A DNA stretch of 64,000 nucleotides, from contig NZ_BOMN01000023.1 of the NCBI RefSeq assembly GCF_016862215.1, positions 62,001 to 126,000 on the forward strand. Reading direction: 5' to 3'. Of the stretch, positions 25,262 through 33,689 are shown piece after piece (positions within the stretch are counted from its first letter, which is position 1; each line of letters begins with the position of its first letter). The notes beneath the pieces are model-generated. The model saw only the letters and a program-made list of their open reading frames with translations. It ran no database searches and was not told the DNA's origin. A program made the translations under genes and the position numbers. This DNA comes from Winogradskya humida (GTDB lineage Bacteria > Actinomycetota > Actinomycetes > Mycobacteriales > Micromonosporaceae).

Positions 25262-25540
25262 TCAGCGCTGCGGCTGGGAGGCGTAGTGGAGGACCTCGGC
25301 GATGAGGCGGTCGACGGTGGGGTCGCGGAGGCGGTAGTAGACGTTGCGGCCGTCGCGGCGGCGGGTGACCAGGGCGGCGTCGCGTAGGTAGCGCATGTGG
25401 TGCCCGATGACCGTGGTGTCGACGTTGAGGCGCCGGGACAGGTCGTCCGGGGTGGACTCGCCGTCGCGCAGCGCGACGAGGATGTTGAGGCGGTGCTCGT
25501 AGCCCATTGCTTGCAGGGCCGTGACCGCTCGGGGGATCAC
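25262..25540 (-). CDS. ArsR-type winged-helix regulator of the metal importer operon
   Basis: A 92-residue protein from GTG 25540, overlapping the permease stop (GTGA). The fold is visible in YEHRLNILVALRDGESTPDDLSRRLNV, TTVIGHHMRYLRDAALV and RRRDGRNVYYRLRDP. There is no ELCVCDL-type metal site in the recognition helix; His residues in IGHHMRYL and at the C-terminus (LHYASQ) might sense zinc. As the last gene of the znu-type operon, it probably provides metal feedback. Confidence 0.85.
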   Translation of the reverse strand: MIPRAVTALQAMGYEHRLNILVALRDGESTPDDLSRRLNVDTTVIGHHMRYLRDAALVTRRRDGRNVYYRLRDPTVDRLIAEVLHYASQPQR

Positions 25541-26310
25541 GAGGTTCTCCGGGCTGCGAGCGAGGCGATGAGGAAGGCGGCTGCGACCAGGGTGATGGCA
25601 GCGCCGGCGGCGATGTCGAGCAGGCCGGAGAGCGGCAGCCCGAGGAGGCCGCTGAGCATGCCCAGGGTGACCGCGAGACCGGTGACCACCGGAAGGCGGG
25701 TGGACCAGAGCCGGGCGGCGGCGGCCGGGGCCACGATCAGGGCGAGTGCCAGGATCGTGCCGACGGCCGGGACGATCGTGACGATGACCAGTTCGATCGT
25801 GACGAGCAGGAGCAGGTCGTAGAGGCCCGGGCGGTAGCCCGCGGACCGGGCGGCTGCCGCGTCGAAGCCGGTGAACAGCAGCCCCCGCCCGAAGAAGGCC
25901 AGCACGCCCGCGACCAGGATCAGCACGATCGCCGTGGTCACGACGTCCTGGCGGCCGGTTGTCACGATGCTGCCGACCAGGAACGAGGAGAGTTCGCGGC
26001 TGAAGCCGTCCTGGAGGGCGACCAGGCCCACGCCGATGGCGAAACCCGCTGCGACGATCACTCCGGTCGCGGCCGCGGCGTCCTGGCCACGGCGGCGGGT
26101 GAGCGCGGCCACCCCGCAGGCGACGAGTACGCCGGCCAGCGCACCGCCGAGTGTGATGCTCACACCGAGGATGGCGGCCGCGACGACGCCCGGGAACGTC
26201 GCGTGGGTCAGGGCCATCGTGAAGTAGGAGAGGCGGCGCAGCACGACCTGCACGCCGATCAGGCCGGCCAGGGCTCCGGCGAGGACGGCTTCCGCGTACG
26301 CGTAGGTCAT
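25537..26310 (-). CDS. Zinc/manganese-type ABC importer permease 2 (ABC-3 family)
   Basis: A 257-residue membrane protein, ATG 26310. It has the ABC-3 family helices with LSYFTMALTHATFPGVVAAAILG, GRGLLFTGFDAAAARSAGY and AVGTILALALIVAPAAAARL, which match ZnuB/MntB/AztB proteins. It starts inside the stop of permease 1 (ATGA). With permease 1 it may form a heterodimeric channel for Zn or Mn uptake. Confidence 0.9.
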   Translation of the reverse strand: MTYAYAEAVLAGALAGLIGVQVVLRRLSYFTMALTHATFPGVVAAAILGVSITLGGALAGVLVACGVAALTRRRGQDAAAATGVIVAAGFAIGVGLVALQDGFSRELSSFLVGSIVTTGRQDVVTTAIVLILVAGVLAFFGRGLLFTGFDAAAARSAGYRPGLYDLLLLVTIELVIVTIVPAVGTILALALIVAPAAAARLWSTRLPVVTGLAVTLGMLSGLLGLPLSGLLDIAAGAAITLVAAAFLIASLAARRTS

Positions 26311-27137
26311 GCCGGCCGCCGTCGCCGGAGCAGACCGACGGGGAGGAGCAGCACGTACGCGAGCACGAGCGCCAGCACCACCGCGGTGGCCGATGTGAGC
26401 CGCACGCCGTGGTCCACCGACGCCGTCCAGCTCAGCCACAGGCCCGCGTACCCGCAGAGCAGGGTGAGCACGGTCCCCGCCGCCGCCATCGCGATCAGCC
26501 GGTCGGTGAGCATCCGGGCGGCCGCCGCCGGGACGATCAGCAGGGCGACCACGAGGATCGTCCCGACCGCCCGGACCGCGGCGACCACGACCAGCGCGAC
26601 CACCAGGTTGAGGGCGAGGTCGAGCCGGGCGATCCGGTAGCCGGCCGCCGCGGCACCGCCCACGTCGAAGGCGCGGAACACCCAGGCCCGCGCGCCGATC
26701 GCGACCAGCGTCAGGGTGAGCACGGCGAGCACGGCGGTCTCCACGAGCTGACCCGGCGTGACGGTCAGCAGCCGCCCGAACAGGAACGCGGTCAGATCCG
26801 AGGTGTACGACGACCGCCTCGACACCAGCGCGACGCCCACGGAGAACAGGGCGGTCAGCACGACGGCGGTCGCGGCGTCGTCGGAGAGCAGCCCGCCCCG
26901 GGTGAGCAGCGTCAGGACGACGGCGGTGACCAGCCCGGCGACCAGCGCGCCGCCGAAGACGCCGTCGGCGCCGGACACGAGGAAGCCGGCGACCACGCCG
27001 GGGAAGACGGTGTGGGTGAGCGCGTCCGCGACGAAGGAGAGCCGCCGCGCGAAGACGAAGACGCTGACCGGGCCGCAGATCAGGGCGAGCAGGGTGAGTT
27101 CGGCCAGCGCGCGGAGCATGAAGGGGGCCTCGAGCAT
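26307..27137 (-). CDS. Zinc/manganese-type ABC importer permease 1 (ABC-3 family)
   Basis: A 276-residue membrane protein, ATG 27137. The same family motifs as permease 2 occur: RRLSFVADALTHTVFPGVVAGFLV, RAWVFRAFDVGGAAAAGY and AVGTILVVALLIVPAAAARML. Two different permeases with one ATPase is the arrangement seen in several Mn/Zn importers (for example sit/ytg types). It overlaps the ATPase stop by one base and permease 2 by four. Confidence 0.9.
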   Translation of the reverse strand: MLEAPFMLRALAELTLLALICGPVSVFVFARRLSFVADALTHTVFPGVVAGFLVSGADGVFGGALVAGLVTAVVLTLLTRGGLLSDDAATAVVLTALFSVGVALVSRRSSYTSDLTAFLFGRLLTVTPGQLVETAVLAVLTLTLVAIGARAWVFRAFDVGGAAAAGYRIARLDLALNLVVALVVVAAVRAVGTILVVALLIVPAAAARMLTDRLIAMAAAGTVLTLLCGYAGLWLSWTASVDHGVRLTSATAVVLALVLAYVLLLPVGLLRRRRPA

Positions 27138-27940
27138 CAGGTCTCCACCAGCATCGTGCGGCCGTCCGGCAGGTCGACGGCGTGGTTGCCGTACGCCTCC
27201 CGCAGCACCTCCGGGGTGAGCACCTCGCCCGGTGTCCCCGCCGCCCACTGCCGCCCGTTGAGCACGCACACCTGGTCGGCGATCCGGGCGGCGACGGCGA
27301 GGTCGTGCGTACTGATGACGACCGCGGTGCCCGTGGCGGTGAGCTCGCCCAGCGCCGTCAGGATGCGTTCCTGGCTGGTGGCGTCCACCCCGTTGAGCGG
27401 CTCGTCGAGCAGCAGCAGCCGGGCCTCGGCGGCTATCGCCCTGGCTACCAGGACGCGCTGGCGCTGACCGCCGGAGAGCAGCCCGAAGCGCGTGCTCGCC
27501 CGGTCGGCGAGCCCGACGCGGTCCAGGGCGGCGAGGGCCGCGTCCCGGTCGGCCCGGCCGGTGGGCCGCCACCAGCCGATCCGGCGGTAGCGGCCCATGA
27601 GCACGACGTCGGCCGCGCTTACCGGGAAGTCCGGGTCGAGCGTTTCGGCCTGCGGCACGTACGCGGCGAGCCCGCGCGCCTTCGGCAGTGCCCGGCCGAG
27701 CACGGTGACCGAACCGGTGACCAGGTCGGCCAGCCCGGTCACCGACTTGATCAGGGTGGACTTGCCGGCCCCGTTCGGCCCGACCAGCGCCAGGGTCCGC
27801 CCCTCGCCGACGGTCAGCTCCACGTCCCACAGCACGGTGGTGCCGCGGTAACCGAATCCGGCTGCCTCGATCCGCAGCGCCGTGGGCTGCGACGCGTGCC
27901 GCTGAGCGGGGACGGGCCCCGGCGGCGGAGGCTCAGCCAC
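27137..27940 (-). CDS. Zinc/manganese-type ABC importer ATPase
   Basis: A 267-residue ATPase from GTG 27940. All motifs are normal: Walker A GPNGAGKSTLIK, Q-loop YVPQAE, signature LSGGQRQRVLVARAI, Walker B LLLLDEPLNGVD and H-loop STHDLAVA. The DPDFPVSAADVVLMGRY segment is typical of metal-type ABC ATPases. Its start overlaps the binding-protein stop by 8 bases, so both are translated together. Confidence 0.92.
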   Translation of the reverse strand: MAEPPPPGPVPAQRHASQPTALRIEAAGFGYRGTTVLWDVELTVGEGRTLALVGPNGAGKSTLIKSVTGLADLVTGSVTVLGRALPKARGLAAYVPQAETLDPDFPVSAADVVLMGRYRRIGWWRPTGRADRDAALAALDRVGLADRASTRFGLLSGGQRQRVLVARAIAAEARLLLLDEPLNGVDATSQERILTALGELTATGTAVVISTHDLAVAARIADQVCVLNGRQWAAGTPGEVLTPEVLREAYGNHAVDLPDGRTMLVET

Positions 27941-28838
27941 CCAGGGCCGCCGTCATGGTGGCCGTGTTGTGGCGCTCGGCGCCGAGGTACGTGCCCTGCT
28001 CCGTACCCTGCGGGCCGAGGCTGTCGCCGAACAGCGCGTCCTCGCCGCCGATGACCTTGACCCCCGCCTGCGCCGCGATGGCCTCGGCGGTCTTGGGCGG
28101 CAGCGAGCTCTCCGTGAAGATGGCCTTCGTGCCGGTCTGCTTGATCTTGGCGACCAGCGCGGCGAGCTGCGCGGTGGAGAGCTCGGCCGACGTGTCCAGG
28201 CTGGGGATGACTGAGCCCACGAAGTCGAGCTGGTAGCGGTCGACGTAGTAGCCGAACGCGTCGTGGTTGGTGACGAGCTTGCGCTGCGCGGCGGGGACCT
28301 TCGCCCACGCGGCCTGGTTGTCGGCGTCCAGCTTGTCGAGCTCGGCGGCGTACGCGGTCAGGTTGGTGCCGAACGTGCCCGCGGCGGCCGGCTCGGCGGT
28401 GGCGAGAGCCTTCTCGATGTCCGTGACCATGATCTTGGCGTTCACCGGGCTGTGCCAGATGTGCGGATCGTCGGTACGCAGGGTGACGCCCTTGCTCGCG
28501 TCGACGACCGTACCGTCGAACCCGGCCGCCTCGATCGTCCCGTCGAGCCATTCCTCGAGGCCGACGCCGTTCTCGACGACGACCTCGGCGGCGCCGATCG
28601 CCTGCAGGTCGGCGGGGGTGGGCTCGTAGTCGTGCGGGTCGACACCCGGCTTGATGATCTGGGTGACGGCGACCCGGTCGCCGCCGATCTGCCGGACGAA
28701 ATCGGCGACCTCGGGGGTGGTGGCGACGACCTTCAGGGCGGCATTGCCATCAGCGGCGGCTTTGCTGTCGGAGTTTCCGCAGGCCGCGATGGAGAAGGCG
28801 AGACCGGCGGCAAGTGCCAGGGGAAGTACTCGGTTCAT
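27933..28838 (-). CDS. Metal-binding lipoprotein of the zinc/manganese ABC importer (ZnuA-like)
   Basis: A 301-residue precursor. The signal peptide ends in the lipobox SIAAC, so Cys 20 is lipidated and the protein sits on the outer face of the membrane. Metal ligands of cluster A-I proteins are visible: His in VDPHDYEPTPAD, His in PHIWHSP, His in VTNHDAFGYYV, and an acidic residue near TESSLPP. There is no long His-rich loop. It is first gene of the operon, with an AT-rich box overlapping the region upstream of its start. Confidence 0.92.
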   Translation of the reverse strand: MNRVLPLALAAGLAFSIAACGNSDSKAAADGNAALKVVATTPEVADFVRQIGGDRVAVTQIIKPGVDPHDYEPTPADLQAIGAAEVVVENGVGLEEWLDGTIEAAGFDGTVVDASKGVTLRTDDPHIWHSPVNAKIMVTDIEKALATAEPAAAGTFGTNLTAYAAELDKLDADNQAAWAKVPAAQRKLVTNHDAFGYYVDRYQLDFVGSVIPSLDTSAELSTAQLAALVAKIKQTGTKAIFTESSLPPKTAEAIAAQAGVKVIGGEDALFGDSLGPQGTEQGTYLGAERHNTATMTAALGG

Positions 28839-28842
28839 GCGG

Positions 28843-28863
28843 CGAAACGGTAATGGTTTTCAA
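28843..28863. promoter_or_regulatory. AT-rich imperfect inverted repeat upstream of the metal importer operon
   Basis: GAAAC-N7-GTTTTC (28844-28861) lies in an unusually AT-rich stretch just before the znuA-like start. Zur or Mur boxes also carry GAAAA/TTTTC arms, so metal-dependent repression is plausible, but the match to the Zur consensus is imperfect. Confidence 0.4.
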
Positions 28864-28897
28864 TTTTATCGTCTAATGGTCATGACACGATGTGCGC

Positions 28898-29566
28898 ATG
28901 TCCGCATCTGTCGCCCGCACTGCCGCGCTGGCCCAGTTCGCCCTGCTCACCGCCCGGGTGGAGGCCCTGGAACCGGCCCAGCTCGAGCTCCCGGCCCGGC
29001 TCGAACCGTGGCGCGTCCTGGAACTTGTCGCCCACGTCACCCGCAACATCGGTGCGGTCGCGCCCGCGGTGGCCCGCCCCGAACCCGCCGCCCGCACGGT
29101 CGAGCTGGCCGGCTACTACGACGTCGCGGCGCGGGCAGCGGCCGCCGTCAAGCAGCGCGCGATCGACGACGCCCGTTCACCGGTCTCCTGGTCCGCGGAG
29201 CTCGCCACGGCGGTCCAAGCGGCGGCGCAGGCACTCGAAGGCGTCCCGGACACCCGGCTCGTCACGGTCCGGATGGGCGCCGTGAGCCTCGGCGACTTCC
29301 TGGTCACCCGGTGCGTCGAGGGTGCCGTCCACGGCATCGACCTCGCCCGGGCACTTGACGCCGAACCGGCCGCCTGGGTCGACCCGGCAGCGGCCGTGGT
29401 CTGCGCCCAGCACCTGGCCCAGCGCGGCGTCCGGCACGGCATCACCGCGGCCGTCCAGGACCGGGTCGTCCTCATCGGAGACACCGTCATCCCGATCCTG
29501 GACTACATCGAGTGGTCCAGCGGCCGGGGCCCGGCCGTCGCGGGATTCCCCCCGCTCCGGCTCTAA
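28898..29566 (+). CDS. MDMPI-fold protein (maleylpyruvate isomerase N-terminal / DinB-like)
   Basis: A 222-residue helical protein beginning MSASVARTAALAQFALLTARVEAL. The metal-binding four-helix-bundle signature is seen as ELVAHVTRNIG (first His), then VEGAVHGIDLARAL (second His region). Such proteins in actinomycetes are thought to be mycothiol-dependent transferases or isomerases. Substrate unknown. ATG 28898 is used; GTG 28892 is possible. Its stop overlaps the stop of the convergent HxlR gene by four bases. Confidence 0.8.
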   Translation: MSASVARTAALAQFALLTARVEALEPAQLELPARLEPWRVLELVAHVTRNIGAVAPAVARPEPAARTVELAGYYDVAARAAAAVKQRAIDDARSPVSWSAELATAVQAAAQALEGVPDTRLVTVRMGAVSLGDFLVTRCVEGAVHGIDLARALDAEPAAWVDPAAAVVCAQHLAQRGVRHGITAAVQDRVVLIGDTVIPILDYIEWSSGRGPAVAGFPPLRL

Positions 29567-29949
29567 CTCACGCGGGCGTCGTGGGTGACCCTGGCCGCGC
29601 GGATGTCGTCGCGGTGGGCGCGGGCCCAATCATCAAGGGCCTGCACGGGTACGAGCAGAGTGCGGCCCAGCTCCGTCAGCTCGTAGTCGACGCGGGGTGG
29701 GACGCTCGCATGCACCGTACGCTTCACCAGCCCGTCGCGCTCGAGCGTGCGCAGCGTCAGGGTCAGCATGCGCTGGCTGATGCCCTCGATCGAGCGGTGC
29801 AGCTCATTGAACCGGTGCGTGCGGTGCCCGAGCAGCACGACGATGAGTACGCTCCACTTGTCGCCGACGCGGTCCAGGACCTCCCGGATCGCGCAGCCGT
29901 CGGAAGTGGGGCCTTCGGGCTTACTTACCCCGGTGTGCGTGACTGACAC
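29563..29949 (-). CDS. HxlR family transcriptional regulator
   Basis: A 128-residue winged-helix protein from GTG 29949 with AAGGGGG nine bases upstream. The HxlR hallmark Cys-x-x-(R/E)-x-v-L-D-x-v-G-D-K-W is present as CAIREVLDRVGDKWSVL, followed by RFNELHRSIEGISQRMLTLTLRTLERDGLV. HxlR proteins often sense electrophiles or disulfide stress through that Cys. It is divergent from a Cys-containing peptide gene and a DsbA-like gene, which suggests redox control of that pair. Confidence 0.92.
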   Translation of the reverse strand: MSVTHTGVSKPEGPTSDGCAIREVLDRVGDKWSVLIVVLLGHRTHRFNELHRSIEGISQRMLTLTLRTLERDGLVKRTVHASVPPRVDYELTELGRTLLVPVQALDDWARAHRDDIRAARVTHDARVS

Positions 29950-29994
29950 GGATGTGCCCCCTTACGGATCACCTCCATGCTCACGCATCATGGG

Positions 29995-30013
29995 GTAACG
30001 CACAAGAAGTAAC
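29995..30013. promoter_or_regulatory. GTAAC direct repeats in the HxlR/peptide divergent region
   Basis: GTAAC occurs at 29995-29999 and 30009-30013, 14 bases apart, directly before the ribosome site of the 50-residue peptide gene. HxlR operators are commonly built from such GTAAC/GTTAC elements. Confidence 0.45.
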
Positions 30014-30026
30014 CCAGGAGTACACG

Positions 30027-30179
30027 ATGACATCGCAACCGGTTACCGACCCGCCGCCCGTGGCATCTCCGCCGGTCTCTTCGCAGGCTCCGGCCCCGGT
30101 CGTCGAGCCGGCGTTGCGTGGGTTGATCGTGCTGGGATCCGGGGACGCCGAGGCGTGCTCCGACGGAACCTGTCTGTGA
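30027..30179 (+). CDS. Small peptide gene (50 residues) with C-terminal Cys pair
   Basis: ATG 30027 follows AGGAG with 6 bases spacing, one of the best ribosome sites in this part of the window. The peptide has a Pro/Val/Ser-rich leader-like first half (SQPVTDPPPVASPPVSSQAP) and ends LIVLGSGDAEACSDGTCL. Its stop overlaps a possible GTG of the DsbA-like gene (GTGA), so the two are translationally linked. No signal peptide is present. It might be a RiPP-like precursor or a redox partner whose C-x4-C pair is handled by the oxidoreductase. No family is recognised. Confidence 0.65.
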   Translation: MTSQPVTDPPPVASPPVSSQAPAPVVEPALRGLIVLGSGDAEACSDGTCL

Positions 30180-30190
30180 GAGGAACTGCC

Positions 30191-30832
30191 TTGCTGGTCG
30201 AGATCTGGTCCGACGTCGTCTGCCCGTGGTGCTACATCGGGAAGCGGCGCCTGGAGACGGCGCTGAACACGTTCGAGCACGCCGCCGACGTCGAGATCGT
30301 GTGGCGCAGCTTCCAGCTCGACCCGTCGGCGCCCAGGGACAAGCGCGAGCCCGTCTACGACGCACTCGCGAAGAAGTTCGGCGGCTCGAAGGCGCAGGTC
30401 AAGACCATGACCGCGCAGGTCGGCCAGCTTGCCGAGGCCGAGGGCCTGCACTACGACTTCGAGAACGCGATCAGCTTCAACACGTTCGACGCACACCGCC
30501 TGCTGCACCTGGCGAAGTCGCACGGCCTGGGCGCCGAGGCCCACGAGCGGCTCATGCGCGCCAACCTCATCGAGGGCGCGGCCATGGACACCCCCACGCT
30601 CGTCCGGCTCGCGGACGAGGTCGGCGTCCCGGCCGCCGAGGCGGAGCGGGTTCTCGGCAGCGACGAGTACACCGCCGACGTCAACGCGGACATTCAGCAG
30701 GCTCGGGCGTACGGTGCGTCAGGGGTCCCGTTCTTCGTCCTGGACCGCGCCTACGGCATCTCGGGCGCCCAGTCCTCGGAGCTGTTCCTGCAGGCCCTGA
30801 CCACCGCCCACGACGCTCAGCTCGTGAAGTAG
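30191..30832 (+). CDS. DsbA-family oxidoreductase, FrnE type (cytoplasmic)
   Basis: A 213-residue thioredoxin-fold protein with the active site CPWCYIGKRR near the N-terminus (VEIWSDVVCPWC). The cis-Pro loop appears in GASGVPFFVLDRAYGISGAQ. FrnE-like proteins are cytoplasmic dithiol/disulfide enzymes, some acting in polyketide or stress pathways. The start is taken at TTG 30191, 7 bases after GAGAGGA, giving MLVEIWSD; GTG 30176 inside the previous stop is the alternative. It overlaps the convergent reductase gene by 16 bases. Confidence 0.87.
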   Translation: MLVEIWSDVVCPWCYIGKRRLETALNTFEHAADVEIVWRSFQLDPSAPRDKREPVYDALAKKFGGSKAQVKTMTAQVGQLAEAEGLHYDFENAISFNTFDAHRLLHLAKSHGLGAEAHERLMRANLIEGAAMDTPTLVRLADEVGVPAAEAERVLGSDEYTADVNADIQQARAYGASGVPFFVLDRAYGISGAQSSELFLQALTTAHDAQLVK

Positions 30833-31707
30833 AAGGCCCGGCCGAGATCCTCGGCCTGGGTCGGGCCGGCCGGCTGCCACCCGAGCAGCCGGCGGGTCCC
30901 TTCGCTGGACATCGGGTTGTCCAGCGCGACGAACATCGCAAGCGGCCCGAAGTCCTCAGGCGCGACACTCCCGGCCTCCACGCCGAGCTTTGCCGCGATG
31001 ACCTCGGCGAGCTCCCGCAGCGTCAGGCCGTCCTCCGCGACGGCGTGGAGCCGCGATCCGGCCGGGGCACCCTCGAGTGCCAGGCGGTAGAGCCGCGCGA
31101 TGTCGAGCGTGTGCACGGCCGGCCAGCGGTTGGCGCCGTCGCCGGCGTATCCCGCGACACCCCGTGAACGGGCGATCCCGACGAGCATGGGGAACAGGCC
31201 GCTGCGGTCGTGCTCGCTGTGCACGAGCGGCGGAACCCGCACCACGGACGAGCGCACGTTCTTCTCGGCGAGCGCGATCACGGCGTTCTCCGCGTCGGCA
31301 CGCGGCCCGCCCGGCATGACGTCCTGCTCGGTGGCCGGCCGATCGGTGATCCCGCCGAGGAATGACAGCGTCATCGACGCGTTGGTGCCCACGAACGGCT
31401 TCCCCGACCCCTCCAGCGCCGTCCCGATCGCCTCGATCGCCCGCAGGTCGGTGCCGAGGCTCTCGGCCATGTCCGCGGTGAGCTGCTCGAACGCCAGGTG
31501 GATGACCCCGTCCGACGCTGCCGCGGCCTCGCGTACCGCGTCGAGATCCCTCAGGTCACCACGCTGCACCTCCGCGCCGGCTGCCGTGATCGCGGCGGCG
31601 GAGCTGTCGGAACGTGCCAGCCCGACGACCTGATGCCCGGCGCCGAGCAGCTCGGTCACGACCGCCGAGCCGATGTGCCCGGACGCCCCGGTGACGAATA
31701 CCCGCAT
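30817..31707 (-). CDS. NAD(P)-binding epimerase/reductase (extended SDR)
   Basis: A 296-residue Rossmann protein, ATG 31707 after GGAGG. The dinucleotide site is VFVTGASGHIGSAVV. GDLRDLDAV and VIHLAF follow the extended SDR pattern. The classical YxxxK is not evident, so it is closer to the NmrA/atypical SDR-a group often annotated as NAD-dependent epimerase/dehydratase. It is divergent from a TetR gene with a long inverted repeat between, so it is probably that regulator's target. Confidence 0.87.
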   Translation of the reverse strand: MRVFVTGASGHIGSAVVTELLGAGHQVVGLARSDSSAAAITAAGAEVQRGDLRDLDAVREAAAASDGVIHLAFEQLTADMAESLGTDLRAIEAIGTALEGSGKPFVGTNASMTLSFLGGITDRPATEQDVMPGGPRADAENAVIALAEKNVRSSVVRVPPLVHSEHDRSGLFPMLVGIARSRGVAGYAGDGANRWPAVHTLDIARLYRLALEGAPAGSRLHAVAEDGLTLRELAEVIAAKLGVEAGSVAPEDFGPLAMFVALDNPMSSEGTRRLLGWQPAGPTQAEDLGRAFYFTS

Positions 31708-31726
31708 GCCAAACCTCCGCGTCGTT

Positions 31727-31777
31727 GATTGCACTCAGTGGCATCACCGTACGCTCACGATGCCACTGAGTGCAATC
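31727..31777. promoter_or_regulatory. 19-bp perfect inverted repeat, TetR operator pair
   Basis: GATTGCACTCAGTGGCATC at 31727-31745 is repeated in inverted form at 31759-31777, separated by 13 bases. Each arm contains an imperfect palindrome (TGCACTCAGTGGCA), so it may be two operators facing each other. It covers the divergent promoters of the SDR and TetR genes. Confidence 0.75.
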
Positions 31778-31796
31778 GGGTAGGCTTGGGGACGTG

Positions 31797-32351
31797 GTGA
31801 GATGGGAGCCTGACGCGTACGGGCGGCTGCGTGACGCGGCGCTGAGCCTCTTCGTCGAGCAGGGCTTCGAGAAGACGACGGTCGCGCAGATCGCCGAGCG
31901 GGCCGGCCTCAACCGGCGGACCTTCTTCCATCATTTCGCCGACAAGCGCGAGGTGGTCTTCGCGGGCCAGCTGGCCTCCGACGACCTGATCGCCACCGAG
32001 ATCCGCGCCCAGCCATCCGGCACCGACCCGCTGCACGCCGCGGTGGCCGGCCTCATGCTCGCCTCCGACACGCTCTACGAGCGGTATCGCGAGGGTGCGA
32101 TCCAGCTGGGCGCCGTCATCGCCGCGAGCCCTGAGCTGCAAGAACGTGAGATGGTCAAACGCGCCACCCTGGCGGACGCCATAGCCGCCGCTCTCCGCGA
32201 CCGTGGCACCTCTGACGCCGCCGCCGTCGTGTCCGGGTGGGCCGCGGTCGCGATGTTCTTCGTCGCACGCAACCGCTGGAACCAGCCCGGCAACCAGCGA
32301 CCCTTGTCCGATCTGATCGACGAGGCCCACAAGGAATTCCTCACCGCATAA
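31797..32351 (+). CDS. TetR family regulator, divergent to the SDR gene
   Basis: A 184-residue protein. GTG 31797 (GTG 31794 also possible) lies just right of the operator arms. [51 protein letters not shown]. The C-terminal domain resembles the TetR_C_31-like group of simple redox-gene repressors. It is predicted to repress itself and the SDR gene, and possibly the alcohol dehydrogenase downstream. Confidence 0.9.
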   Translation: MRWEPDAYGRLRDAALSLFVEQGFEKTTVAQIAERAGLNRRTFFHHFADKREVVFAGQLASDDLIATEIRAQPSGTDPLHAAVAGLMLASDTLYERYREGAIQLGAVIAASPELQEREMVKRATLADAIAAALRDRGTSDAAAVVSGWAAVAMFFVARNRWNQPGNQRPLSDLIDEAHKEFLTA

Positions 32352-32436
32352 GCGCGGGAAGTGCTCCTCCTTGCGGTCGACACCCTCGCGCGCTTCGAGA
32401 GCGAACTTTCCCGGCAGGGTGTTCACTAGGAGGATC

Positions 32437-33480
32437 ATGAAGACTGTCAACGCATATGCCGCCCCGTCCGCGACCGAGCCGCTCGTCCGTACCACGATCG
32501 AGCGCCGGGATGTCGGGGCGAAGGACGTACTCATCGAGATCCGGTACGCCGGGATCTGCCACTCGGACATCCACACCGTGCGCGGCGAGTGGGGCCCGGT
32601 GGCGTACCCGCTGACTGTGGGTCATGAGATCGTCGGCATTGTCACGGAAGTCGGCTCCGAGGTCACGAAGCACGCGGTGGGCGACAAGGCCGGCGTGGGC
32701 TGCATGGTGAACTCGTGCCGCGAGTGTGCGAACTGCCTCGCCGGTGAGGAGCAGTACTGCCTGGCCGGCAACACCGGCACCTACGCGGCGGTGGACCGGG
32801 ACGGCACCGTCACCCAGGGCGGATACTCCACGCACGTGGTCGTCGACGAGGACTTCGTGCTGCGCGTGCCGGAGAACCTGCCGTTCGAGAAGGCCGCGCC
32901 GTTGCTCTGCGCCGGCATCACGACGTACTCCCCGCTGCACCACTGGAAGGCGGGCCCCGGCAGGAACGTCGCCGTCGTCGGGCTCGGCGGTCTCGGGCAC
33001 ATGGCCGTGAAGATCGCCCACGCGATGGGCGCCGAGGTCACCGTGCTGTCGCAGACCCTGTCGAAGCAGGAGGACGGCCGCAAGCTCGGCGCCGCCCACT
33101 ACTACGCGACCGGGGACCCCGCCACGTTCGAGAAGCTCGCCAACTCGTTCGACCTGATCATCAACACGGTCAGCGCGAAGGTCGACATCGGCGCATACCT
33201 CTCGCTGCTCACCCTCGACGGCACCCTCGTCAACGTCGGCGCCCCGCCCGAGCCGCTGCCGGTGCAGGCCTTCACCCTGATGAACAACCGGCGCTCGTTC
33301 GCCGGCTCGTCGATCGGCGGCATCCGCGAGACGCAGGAGATGCTCAACTTCTGCGCCGAGCACGGCATCTCCCCGGAGACCGAGCTGATCGCCGCAACCG
33401 AGATCAACGACGCGTACGACCGGGTGCTCAAGTCCGACGTCCGCTACCGCTTCGTAATCGACATCGCGACCCTCGCCTGA
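32437..33480 (+). CDS. Zinc-dependent NAD(P) alcohol dehydrogenase (MDR, AdhC-like)
   Basis: A 347-residue protein with AGGAGG just before ATG 32437. The catalytic zinc site is Cys and His in [11 protein letters not shown] and GHEIVG; the structural zinc site is [15 protein letters not shown]; the cofactor loop is [15 protein letters not shown]. The [13 protein letters not shown] segment is typical of the YahK/AdhC group, which favours NADPH and aromatic or aliphatic aldehydes. It is cytoplasmic. It lies 85 bases after the TetR gene and could be a second target of it. Confidence 0.93.
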   Translation: MKTVNAYAAPSATEPLVRTTIERRDVGAKDVLIEIRYAGICHSDIHTVRGEWGPVAYPLTVGHEIVGIVTEVGSEVTKHAVGDKAGVGCMVNSCRECANCLAGEEQYCLAGNTGTYAAVDRDGTVTQGGYSTHVVVDEDFVLRVPENLPFEKAAPLLCAGITTYSPLHHWKAGPGRNVAVVGLGGLGHMAVKIAHAMGAEVTVLSQTLSKQEDGRKLGAAHYYATGDPATFEKLANSFDLIINTVSAKVDIGAYLSLLTLDGTLVNVGAPPEPLPVQAFTLMNNRRSFAGSSIGGIRETQEMLNFCAEHGISPETELIAATEINDAYDRVLKSDVRYRFVIDIATLA

Positions 33481-33494
33481 CCGCGGGCAACTGA

Positions 33495-33550
33495 GTCAGG
33501 TTCAGGCGGTGATCCGGCCGAAAAAAGCAACCCGCTGGATCACCCCTGAC
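33495..33550. terminator. Stem-loop after the alcohol dehydrogenase gene
   Basis: GGTGATCC (33508-33515) pairs perfectly with GGATCACC (33537-33544), and outer GTCAGG/CCTGAC extends the stem. The loop holds an A-run. It probably ends the dehydrogenase transcript, without a T-tract. Confidence 0.55.
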
Positions 33551-33689
33551 CAGCCCCTCAACGGCAACAACCACGAACGCACCGTCAGCGTCTGCACTGG
33601 GCGTACCGGCTGCGGGCCACCTGGAGCGGCTGCCGACCGGCGGGACCGTTCGATATCCGCGGCAGTTGAGTGCACCGGCGGTTGATTTG

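Noticed and set aside
28843-28863. Calling this a definite Zur box
   Set aside because: Arms are imperfect and the centre does not match; kept only as a candidate regulatory repeat.
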